Assembly (NCBI GenBank): GCA_016873595.1
Contig: VGWZ01000130.1
Location: 1-5,475 of the forward strand
Direction of reading: 5' to 3'
DNA from: Nitrospira sp.
GTDB taxonomy: Bacteria > Nitrospirota > Thermodesulfovibrionia > Thermodesulfovibrionales > SM23-35
Length of the DNA: 5,475 nucleotides
The translations under genes and the position numbers were made by a program. Position 1 is the first letter of the stretch. Each line of letters starts with the position of its first letter. This document shows, in pieces, positions 1-5,475 of this stretch. Under the pieces are notes generated by a model that had not been told where the DNA came from, ran no database searches, and saw only the letters and a list, made by a program, of their open reading frames with translations.

Positions 1-903
1 GTAGATGCCGAAAATATACACAACCTTGCATGGAACACTTTTGTTGCATGTACTGAGATTGCAAAGGACCTTAAACTTTACGGCGCAGGTCAGGACTTAC
101 TCGCTGATGCATTCAGCGGGAATATAAAGGGGATGGGACCTGGTGTTGCAGAGATGGAATTCGAGGAAAGAAAGAGTGAGCCAATAATCATCTTTATGGC
201 TGATAAGACATCACCGGGTGCATGGAACCTGCCCTTATACAAAATGTTCGCTGATCCATTTAATACAGCGGGTCTTGTCATAGATCCCACAATGCACGAT
301 GGTTTTGTATTTGAGGTTGTGGATGTGTATGAACATAAAAAAATTACGCTCTCATCTCCTGAAGAGATATATGACCTCTTGATGTTCATTGGTGCAATGA
401 GAAGGTTCATGATAAAGGCTGTGTACAGGAAAGATGGGATGATTGCTGCAGCAGCATCAACACAGAAACTGAGCCTTATCGCCGGGAAATATGTGGGGAA
501 AGATGATCCTGTATTGATTGTGAGATGCCAAGCCGGACTCCCTGCGGTAGGAGAGGTACTTGAACCATTCGCCTTCGGTCATATCGTTGAAGGATGGATG
601 CGCGGCTCTCATCATGGACCCCTTATGCCCGTGGCATTCTATGAAGCAAATCCATCACGTTTTGATGGCCCTCCGAGAGTTATTGCTGCTGGCTTTCAGC
701 TCTGTAATGGAAAACTTATAGGACCAAGGGATTTATTCGATGACCCTTCCTTTGATGAGGCAAGGAAGAGGACAAATGTGATTGCAGATTATCTCAGGCA
801 ACATGGTCCGTTTGAACCGCATAGACTCGGACTTGAGGACCTTGAATATACCACAATGCCACAGCTCATGAAAAAACTTGAAGGCAGGTTTATACCTGAG
901 TAG
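1..903 (+). CDS. fbp: Fructose-1,6-bisphosphate aldolase/phosphatase, class V (5'-truncated by window edge)
   Basis: Bifunctional gluconeogenic enzyme of the archaeal FBPA/P type. It condenses DHAP and glyceraldehyde-3-phosphate to fructose-1,6-bisphosphate and dephosphorylates that to fructose-6-phosphate in the same Mg-dependent active site (known of the family). The frame is open from base 1, and 300 codons precede the TAG stop. Recognisable blocks are YGAGQDLL (codons 27-34), GMGPGVAEMEFEERKSEP (44-61), MADKTSPGAWN (66-76), YVGKDDP (164-170) and LEYTTMP (281-287). From memory of the Sulfolobus tokodaii enzyme (Tyr229, Schiff-base Lys232, Asp233, Asp234, Tyr348), YVGKDD supplies Tyr 490-492, Lys 499-501 and the two Asp, and the late Tyr is at 847-849. 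Both markers fit one constant offset of 65 residues. So about 65 N-terminal residues, including the first Asp/His metal ligands, lie outside the window, and the full length is about 365. The ATG at 133 is internal, not the start. The gene runs convergently into the fusion gene. Confidence 0.96.
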   Translation, partial: VDAENIHNLAWNTFVACTEIAKDLKLYGAGQDLLADAFSGNIKGMGPGVAEMEFEERKSEPIIIFMADKTSPGAWNLPLYKMFADPFNTAGLVIDPTMHDGFVFEVVDVYEHKKITLSSPEEIYDLLMFIGAMRRFMIKAVYRKDGMIAAAASTQKLSLIAGKYVGKDDPVLIVRCQAGLPAVGEVLEPFAFGHIVEGWMRGSHHGPLMPVAFYEANPSRFDGPPRVIAAGFQLCNGKLIGPRDLFDDPSFDEARKRTNVIADYLRQHGPFEPHRLGLEDLEYTTMPQLMKKLEGRFIPE

Positions 904-3526
904 AACAATGAGGGACTCCGTCCCTCATTGCAATTTCTTTTATAAACTTTTCTTCATCTTCCCGTGACTTCAGATGACCTCTCAATCTTTCCTCGAGGAG
1001 CATCGTGAGAATTTTTGAATAGAGTGGTCCTGGTTGAATACCTATATTCTTGAGATCGTCTCCCTTCAGGATTGTCTTTACCTTCCTCAACTCAGTCAGA
1101 TACTGCGATATCACCTTCTGTTTCTGTCTGTCTTTACTTATTGCCATTGAGAATAAAACCGTTTCAAGACCGAGCTTGTGAAGGTGATGATATATCTCCA
1201 CAGGGTCATCAAGCGGGAATTTCCTCAACAAATCCCTTGTCTGAGACATTCCATTGATAATCATATCTCTCACCTTCGGTGATGGTGATAATCGTTCTAT
1301 CACAGCCCTCACCTCTTCTTCTTTTAATCCAGAAAGTAAAGACATGAGATAGAGAATTCCCCTGTCGGTTTTTTCCTCGAGGAAGAGTAAGTTAAACCAG
1401 GAGAGCGTTTCATACATTGATTTGAGTGTTAACTCAAGTTCCTCATTAAATATAAGATTTGGGTGTATCACCTTTAAGAGACCATAATCAGAAAGCCTTT
1501 TCAGTGTCTTCACAGGTTCAGTCTCATTGAATGCGAGGAGGAGTTCTTCATAAAGCCTTGGCCCTGAGAGCTTTTCAAAGAGATTCATCTTTATTGCTAA
1601 CTTCATGAGATTCTCTGTATGTTTACTGATTTTAAATCCAAACCTTTCAGAAAACCTGACTGCCCTGAACGCCCTTGTCGGGTCTTCAATAAAACTCAGG
1701 TTATGTAACACTCTGATGGCCTTCTCTCTTAAATCGCGCTGACTACCAAAAAAATCAATAAGGATTCCAAAATCCTTCGGATTCAATTTTATTGCAAGTG
1801 TATTTATCGTAAAATCTCTCCTGTAAAGGTCTTTCTTAATTGACGATGTCTCAACCTTTGGCAGGGCTGCAGGTGACTCATAGTATTCAGTCCTTGCTGT
1901 TGCAACATCGAGTTTTATTGCTTCAGTAATTACCTGTGCAGTATTAAATCTCTGGTGTGACCTCACTTTTGCGTTGAGCCTTTCACCTAAGACCTTTGCA
2001 AATAAAATTCCATCTCCCTCGATGACGATATCAATATCAAGGTTTTCCTTGCCGCGGAGCAAATCCCTTACCGATCCACCCACAAGATATGCATTAAACC
2101 CGATTTCTTCGGCAACCTCACCAGCAAGTTTAAGAAGATGGTAAATTTCTGAAGGATATCGCTCTTTCAGCCAGGAAGAAAGACTTCTGCCAATAGATGG
2201 CTTTTCCTTTGTGGTTGTTTTTTCTATTCTGCTTCTCCTGAGAAACTCTTCATAAAGCGTACGGAGGAGGTCTGTCCTTGTGATTGCACCGATAATTTTG
2301 CCATCTTCTACAACGGGCATGAACCTCTGATTCTGTTCGATCATCAATGTCTCAATTTTTCTGATCGGAGTATTCTGGCTTACTGTTATTTCGTCTGTAG
2401 TTGAAAATTCCATTGTCCTGCTTTTTCCAAAACCATGGAAGAGCGCCTTTTCTACAACCTCACGAGACATAAGGCCAACATACTTTCCTTCCTTTAAGAC
2501 AGGAAGGACATTGACACCATACCTGGTCATCATATCCTCTGCTTCCTTTATAGATGAATCCCACTGGATACTTATTACAGGACTTGTCATCACATCAGAG
2601 GCAACCTTCCCAGGCTTTACACATTCATAAAGGAGCTCTATTAATCTCTCTTCGATAACTTCAAGTGATGCCTCTTTTATTGTGGCAGAGGCTGCTGTAG
2701 GATGTCCTCCACCTCCAAACTCTTTCATTATCTTTGATACATCGAGCTCCGGAACCTTGCTCCTCGCGACCATTACTATTTTCCCTTCCATGCTGAGTAA
2801 GACCACCACCGCATCAATATCTTCTATCTCCATCATCCTGTGGGCAAAGTGAGCTGCATCTCCAATATAGCTATCACGAGATGCCTTTGCTACCATTATC
2901 CTTATGCCTTCTACAACAATCTCTTTTGAGGATTGCACAAGCTCATTCAGGAGATCAAGTTCCTCTATGCTCATTTCCGTTTTTAAAAAGCTCGAGACAA
3001 TATTAAGATTTGCTCCTCTTCTCAGGAGATATGAAGCAGCGATGAGGTCTCTTTCTGTTGTTGACGGGAAAAGCAGACAGCCTGTTTCTTCATATATTCC
3101 CAGGGCGAGTACAGTAGCCTCCATAGGTGTCATATGTATTTTTTTATTTTTCAATATTTCAATAAAGATCGTTACAGTGGCACCTACATTTTCAATCTTT
3201 TCAACCTCTCCCCTGATATCATTTTTATTGAATGGATGGTGGTCATAAATGTGTATTTTGATCCCTTTTTGCATGAGCAGTTCTGCAAAAGGACCAATCC
3301 TGTGAGGCATCTTTGTATCCACGACAATCAGCCTTGTGACCTTTGAAAAATCAATATCTTTTATACGCTTGATCTCTACCGGATGGAATGCCTCTAAAAA
3401 ATCTCTCAGTTTCTTTTCCTGAGAGCCCGGGAAAACTATCTGCGCTTCAGGATATAGTTTCTTCGCAGCAACCATTGAGGCAAAAGAATCAAAGTCAGCG
3501 TTTATATGAGAGGTTATGATATCCAT
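890..3526 (-). CDS. DHH phosphoesterase-CBS pair-tRNA nucleotidyltransferase/poly(A) polymerase fusion protein
   Basis: A cytoplasmic RNA-processing fusion of 878 residues. Residues 1-300 are an NrnA-like DHH/DHHA1 phosphoesterase: HINADFD (7-13), VVD (68-70), YDHHP (94-98), EETG (146-149) and GGGGHPTAAS (271-280). Residues 309-428 form two CBS domains, an adenosine-ligand-binding Bateman module. From about 478 comes a class II nucleotidyltransferase: LVGGSVRD (481-488), catalytic Asp497 and Asp499 in LDIDIV, RRDFTINTLA (569-578) and the base-template motif EDPTR (614-618), then helical neck/body/tail to the C-terminus. Relatives include large proteins of Aquifex (the CC-adding enzyme, as I recall) and Geobacter, where CC-adding, A-adding and poly(A) activities are split among paralogues. 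Whether this one adds CC, A, CCA or poly(A) cannot be told from sequence alone, so no symbol is given. The ATG start is firm because the DHH motif begins at residue 7. No Shine-Dalgarno sequence precedes it. Its last 14 bp overlap fbp tail to tail. Confidence 0.94.
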   Translation of the reverse strand: MDIITSHINADFDSFASMVAAKKLYPEAQIVFPGSQEKKLRDFLEAFHPVEIKRIKDIDFSKVTRLIVVDTKMPHRIGPFAELLMQKGIKIHIYDHHPFNKNDIRGEVEKIENVGATVTIFIEILKNKKIHMTPMEATVLALGIYEETGCLLFPSTTERDLIAASYLLRRGANLNIVSSFLKTEMSIEELDLLNELVQSSKEIVVEGIRIMVAKASRDSYIGDAAHFAHRMMEIEDIDAVVVLLSMEGKIVMVARSKVPELDVSKIMKEFGGGGHPTAASATIKEASLEVIEERLIELLYECVKPGKVASDVMTSPVISIQWDSSIKEAEDMMTRYGVNVLPVLKEGKYVGLMSREVVEKALFHGFGKSRTMEFSTTDEITVSQNTPIRKIETLMIEQNQRFMPVVEDGKIIGAITRTDLLRTLYEEFLRRSRIEKTTTKEKPSIGRSLSSWLKERYPSEIYHLLKLAGEVAEEIGFNAYLVGGSVRDLLRGKENLDIDIVIEGDGILFAKVLGERLNAKVRSHQRFNTAQVITEAIKLDVATARTEYYESPAALPKVETSSIKKDLYRRDFTINTLAIKLNPKDFGILIDFFGSQRDLREKAIRVLHNLSFIEDPTRAFRAVRFSERFGFKISKHTENLMKLAIKMNLFEKLSGPRLYEELLLAFNETEPVKTLKRLSDYGLLKVIHPNLIFNEELELTLKSMYETLSWFNLLFLEEKTDRGILYLMSLLSGLKEEEVRAVIERLSPSPKVRDMIINGMSQTRDLLRKFPLDDPVEIYHHLHKLGLETVLFSMAISKDRQKQKVISQYLTELRKVKTILKGDDLKNIGIQPGPLYSKILTMLLEERLRGHLKSREDEEKFIKEIAMRDGVPHCSTQV
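906..941 (+). terminator. Intrinsic terminator of fbp
   Basis: A perfect 11-bp stem, CAATGAGGGAC (906-916) with GTCCCTCATTG (920-930), closes on a 3-nt TCC loop. It begins two bases after the fbp stop and is followed on the + strand by a T-rich tail, TTTCTTTT (934-941). On the - strand no T-run follows the hairpin, so it should terminate only fbp. It lies wholly inside the last codons (about residues 866-874) of the opposing fusion gene. The call rests on the hairpin, the T-tract and its position. Confidence 0.85.
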
Positions 3527-3531
3527 GATTT

Positions 3532-3560
3532 ATTGTAACAGATAATACAGGTAGTGGAAA
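3532..3560 (-). promoter_or_regulatory. Candidate extended -10 promoter of the DHH-CBS-nucleotidyltransferase gene
   Basis: Read on the - strand, TTTCCA (3560-3555; 4 of 6 to TTGACA), a 17-bp spacer and TACAAT (3537-3532) preceded by TGT form a TGn extended -10 element. Only five bases, AAATC, separate the -10 from the ATG, so transcription would start at or next to the initiation codon. An alternative -10, TATTAT, lies ten bases further upstream. No purine-rich ribosome binding site is visible. Predicted from consensus only. Confidence 0.5.
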
Positions 3561-3687
3561 AATAAACATAGAAAATTGTCATTGCGAGTCCGAAGGGCGC
3601 GGCAATCTTTGTTATCTTAAGATTGCTTCGTCGGTCGTATCGACCTCCTCGCAATGACACTTCATTAATGCATCATTATGTTTATTT
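3560..3687. repeat. Outer inverted repeat AAATAAACATA / TATGTTTATTT flanking the palindromic element
   Basis: A perfect 11-bp inverted pair at 3560-3570 and 3677-3687 brackets the palindromic repeat, with unequal gaps of 6 bp on the left and 17 bp on the right. The left arm abuts the proposed -35 box of the fusion gene. It may be the outer end of a longer element, or AT-rich coincidence. Confidence 0.5.
3577..3659. repeat. Palindromic REP/MITE-like intergenic repeat with TGTCATTGCGAG ends
   Basis: An 83-bp element bounded by perfect 12-bp inverted ends, TGTCATTGCGAG (3577-3588) and CTCGCAATGACA (3648-3659). Inside are two further hairpins: GCAATCTT/AAGATTGC (3602-3609, 3619-3626) and GGTCG/CGACC around TAT (3633-3645). 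The folded form is a branched cruciform. This end sequence and the GCAATCTT core are familiar from dispersed intergenic repeats in several bacterial phyla (recollection; not searched). It carries no ORF. It lies downstream of the diguanylate cyclase and upstream of the fusion gene. Read on the - strand it is followed by T-rich sequence, so it could also serve as a terminator for the cyclase transcript. Confidence 0.8.
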
Positions 3688-3715
3688 ATTGGTGATTGAA
3701 TAATTGGATATTATC

Positions 3716-3738
3716 TGGTTATTGTAATGTGGTTATTG
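3716..3738. repeat. Short direct repeat TGGTTATTG x2
   Basis: Two exact 9-bp copies of TGGTTATTG at 3716-3724 and 3730-3738 have a 14-bp period, just downstream of the diguanylate cyclase stop codon. No function is evident. The rest of the 3527-3745 spacer shows no coding potential. Confidence 0.4.
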
Positions 3739-3745
3739 AGTAGCC

Positions 3746-5158
3746 TTATTCTAATGGAGGATAAACCACGATCTGGTCGCGTCCTTTTTTCTTGGCCTCA
3801 AAGAGGGTGTTATCAGCAAGGTTTATGAGGTCATCGGGGGTTTGTATCTTTTCATCAGGACTACAGGCTATGCCAACACTCACCGTAATTCTATTCTCTT
3901 CTTTAAGAATACTAAATTGGTGCTTCTTCAATACATCTCTCAGTCGTTCAGCCTCGGTAATTGCACCTTGCATTGATGTCTGAGGCAAGAGTATTATAAA
4001 CTCTTCACCTCCATATCGTGCAAAGACATCAGACCTTCTCGTATGCCTTTTCATGAGCTGTGCAAATTCTCTGAGGACAATATCGCCAGTCCTATGACCA
4101 TACGTATCATTGATCTTTTTGAAGTGGTCTATGTCGAACATCAAACAGCTTAACGGCAATTTATATCGCTCTGCCCTACTGAATTCTTCCTCGAGTCTGT
4201 AATAGAAATATCTAATATTATAGATCCCTGTAAGGTAATCAATGATCGCGAGTTTCTCAAGCCTTGTCTTCTCTTTATTCAGTTTGGTATGAAGATACGC
4301 ATTATAAAGGGCATTTGCAGATGCATTTGCAATCGCAATGCACAGCCTTATCTCTCTTTCTGTAAATGTATGTCCAGCTCTTGATGTCCTCAGGAGCAAT
4401 GTGTCTATAACCTCATTATGAAAGATCACTGGAATCACCATAATAGAGCGAATACCGAGAGGAGCTATAATATCCCTCACCTCTTTCATTAACGGATCTT
4501 TTAATGCATCCTTTATAATTACCGGCCTTTTTAAGGATAACGCCTTTCTTATTTCAGGATATTTCTTTAAGTCAAGTTTCACATCGGTAATCTTAGGGTC
4601 TTCAAATGTCGCAACAACATATGCATATCTCTGATCCTCAAGGCTCACACTAATCATAGAGCATCTTTTCACATTTATTATCTCTGACAATTTTTTCACT
4701 GTGAGATAGAGGACTTCTCTGGGATTGAGAGTTGAAGAAACAAGATGGGTAAGCTCGATAATAGCCTTAAGGTCTTTCTTTTCCTTGTAGAGGTTCTCAA
4801 ACCAGCTTTTCCTTTCAACAGCTAACCTGATCTTATGTTCAAGATCTTCCTTATAGAAAGGTGCGAGTAAATAATACTCTACATCACATTTGACCACCGA
4901 ACGGATACCCGTCGCAACATGAGCTGAATGTATCATTGCGATAACAGGACATTGAATCTCTAAAGGCTGAACTTGTTCAAGACCATCAGGCGCCCCGATA
5001 ATTAAGGCAGAAGGCATATTCTTTTCAAGTTCTCTTTTTAAGACATCAGCATTACTTTTTATAAATCGGGGCGAGTACTCATTTTTTCCTCTAAAGAATG
5101 ACCTGAGAAAATTCAGAACTTCTTTGTCTTTTTCGTATATGAGTATTTCTTTTTTCAT
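3746..5158 (-). CDS. Sensor diguanylate cyclase (receiver-like, GAF and GGDEF domains)
   Basis: Makes cyclic di-GMP from two GTP; a cytoplasmic signalling protein with no membrane segment visible. Numbering is from the ATG at 5158 (470 residues). Residues 3-115 resemble a response-regulator receiver, but the phospho-acceptor Asp position reads Gly (ALIIGAPDG, Gly55) and the usual Lys-Pro reads Ala-Pro (LLAPF, Ala99), so phosphorylation is unlikely. A charged helical linker (115-140) leads to a GAF domain (about 135-290) and a GGDEF domain (305-467). The GGDEF domain has DYLTGIYNIRYF, the metal-site FDIDHFKKIND (Asp342, Asp344), GGEEF (383-387) and the inhibitory RxxD site (Arg374-Asp377) five residues before it. 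Catalysis and product inhibition therefore look intact. An in-frame TTG at 5191 would add 11 residues, but it falls inside the promoter. No Shine-Dalgarno precedes either codon. The signal sensed by the GAF domain is unknown. Confidence 0.94.
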   Translation of the reverse strand: MKKEILIYEKDKEVLNFLRSFFRGKNEYSPRFIKSNADVLKRELEKNMPSALIIGAPDGLEQVQPLEIQCPVIAMIHSAHVATGIRSVVKCDVEYYLLAPFYKEDLEHKIRLAVERKSWFENLYKEKKDLKAIIELTHLVSSTLNPREVLYLTVKKLSEIINVKRCSMISVSLEDQRYAYVVATFEDPKITDVKLDLKKYPEIRKALSLKRPVIIKDALKDPLMKEVRDIIAPLGIRSIMVIPVIFHNEVIDTLLLRTSRAGHTFTEREIRLCIAIANASANALYNAYLHTKLNKEKTRLEKLAIIDYLTGIYNIRYFYYRLEEEFSRAERYKLPLSCLMFDIDHFKKINDTYGHRTGDIVLREFAQLMKRHTRRSDVFARYGGEEFIILLPQTSMQGAITEAERLRDVLKKHQFSILKEENRITVSVGIACSPDEKIQTPDDLINLADNTLFEAKKKGRDQIVVYPPLE

Positions 5159-5170
5159 TTTGTCATATAA

Positions 5171-5198
5171 ATTATACAAAATTTTATACAAATGTCTA
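5171..5198 (-). promoter_or_regulatory. Candidate sigma-70-type promoter (proximal) of the diguanylate cyclase gene
   Basis: On the - strand, TAGACA (5198-5193; 5 of 6 to consensus), a 16-bp spacer and a perfect TATAAT (5176-5171). The -10 ends 12 bases before the ATG at 5158, giving a predicted leader of only about 5 nt. It supports the ATG rather than the upstream TTG as start, because the TTG would lie upstream of the transcription start. Confidence 0.65.
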
Positions 5199-5210
5199 TG
5201 GAAATGTCAC
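5183..5210 (-). promoter_or_regulatory. Candidate second (distal) promoter overlapping the first
   Basis: On the - strand, GTGACA (5210-5205; 5 of 6 to TTGACA), a 16-bp spacer and TATAAA (5188-5183). It is shifted exactly 12 bp from the proximal promoter with the same spacer, and its -35 box begins at the last base of the polX stop codon. Predicted leader about 17 nt, still without a Shine-Dalgarno sequence. It may be a weaker duplicate promoter or simply part of the AT-rich periodic repeat. Confidence 0.4.
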
Positions 5211-5475
5211 TATTTTAATTTTTTAATCAGAGAATTATAGCTCATGGTGTTCAGAATATCTGATTTCCCGAGCCAGGCTCTCCGTGCGATCGAGACACCA
5301 TATATCATATAACCGAACTGGTTTGTGATATGAGTGTCTGTGCTTATCACTATTGACACTCCCTTCTCTTTTGCCATTTTTGCATAGACATCATTTAAAT
5401 CCAGTCTGAGGGGATATGCATTTATCTCAATAGCAGTCCCGGTCTCCTTAGCAACCTTAAGAACCTCATTCATAT
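5210..5475 (-). CDS. polX: DNA polymerase/3'-5' exonuclease PolX, C-terminal end of PHP domain (truncated by window edge)
   Basis: The last 87 complete codons of bacterial family X DNA polymerase, a repair enzyme of about 570 residues with an N-terminal gap-filling polymerase and a C-terminal PHP nuclease domain (family knowledge). The visible part is the PHP C-terminus: TGTAIEINAYPLRLDLND, then ISTDTH, whose Asp and His (residues 46 and 48 of the visible part) are typical PHP metal ligands, then the signature YGVSIARRAWLGKSDILNT. The PHP active site therefore looks preserved here. The frame is open to the right edge. The Met at 5473 lies where homologues have an internal residue before VAKETGTA, so it is not the start. 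The stop is TAG (5212-5210), and no hairpin terminator follows before the next promoter. Confidence 0.93.
   Translation of the reverse strand, partial: MNEVLKVAKETGTAIEINAYPLRLDLNDVYAKMAKEKGVSIVISTDTHITNQFGYMIYGVSIARRAWLGKSDILNTMSYNSLIKKLK

Noticed and set aside
90..410. Reverse-strand open frame of 106 codons opposite fbp
   Set aside because: It is a shadow of the strongly conserved fbp frame, and its translation has no recognisable domain.
1373..1384. 12-bp palindrome TTCCTCGAGGAA, with similar CCTCGAGGA near 990
   Set aside because: Both encode Leu-Glu-Glu runs in the nucleotidyltransferase part. This is codon coincidence, not an operator.
2486..2508. Perfect 8-bp inverted repeat TCCTTCCT/AGGAAGGA with a 7-nt loop
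   Set aside because: It lies inside the first CBS domain coding sequence, has no T-tract and is explained by the codons for VLKEGKY. Probably chance.
2904..3346. Two + strand open frames opposite the DHH domain
   Set aside because: They are antisense to clearly conserved DHH coding sequence, and their translations are low-complexity, Ser/Phe-rich shadows.
3527..3745. Possible small RNA, CRISPR or riboswitch in the spacer
   Set aside because: There is no repeat-spacer array and no recognisable riboswitch. The structure seen is explained by the palindromic repeat.
5156..5191. TTG at 5191 as start of the diguanylate cyclase (481 residues)
   Set aside because: The extra 11 codons coincide with the -10 region (TATAAT) and the AT-rich periodic repeat, and no Shine-Dalgarno precedes the TTG. 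The receiver-like domain begins right after the ATG at 5158.
5471..5473. ATG at 5473 as the start of a small 87-residue protein
   Set aside because: The sequence is the C-terminus of the PolX PHP domain and the frame stays open to the edge, so this Met is internal.

Overview
The window looks like a piece of a bacterial chromosome with moderate GC. It carries four protein genes: two complete and two cut by the window edges. The gene set is an archaeal-type class V fructose-1,6-bisphosphate aldolase/phosphatase, a DHH-CBS-tRNA nucleotidyltransferase fusion, a GAF-GGDEF diguanylate cyclase and PolX. Together with a TGTCATTGCGAG-type palindromic repeat, this resembles Nitrospirota or neighbouring thermophilic/anaerobic lineages such as Desulfobacterota or Thermodesulfobacteriota. 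That assignment is inferred from family distribution as I remember it, not from a search.

Layout. (1) Positions 1-903, + strand: the 3' four-fifths of fbp, ending in an intrinsic terminator (906-941). (2) Positions 890-3526, - strand: an 878-residue fusion of an NrnA-like DHH/DHHA1 phosphoesterase, a CBS pair and a class II tRNA nucleotidyltransferase/poly(A) polymerase. It converges on fbp with a 14-bp tail-to-tail overlap, and the fbp terminator hairpin lies inside its last codons. (3) Positions 3527-3745: a 219-bp spacer holding a promoter for the fusion gene, an 83-bp palindromic repeat of REP/MITE type, an outer inverted repeat around it and a short direct repeat. (4) Positions 3746-5158, - strand: a sensor diguanylate cyclase (receiver-like, GAF, GGDEF) with an intact GGEEF active site and RxxD inhibitory site, but a receiver fold lacking the phospho-acceptor Asp and the conserved Lys. 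(5) Positions 5159-5210: a short spacer with two overlapping sigma-70-like promoters built on a degenerate 12-bp periodicity. (6) Positions 5210-5475, - strand: the last ~88 codons of polX.

The three - strand genes lie in the order polX, diguanylate cyclase, fusion gene. Each of the last two has its own promoter-like sequence, so they need not form one operon. The genes do not make one pathway: they cover gluconeogenesis (fbp), tRNA 3'-end synthesis/RNA turnover (the fusion), c-di-GMP signalling and DNA repair (polX). Most of the window is ordinary. The best leads are the two starts without Shine-Dalgarno sequences, where a -10 box sits only 5 or 12 nt before the ATG; the 12-bp periodic tandem promoter; the nested palindrome; and the Asp-to-Glu change in the DHH active site of the fusion.
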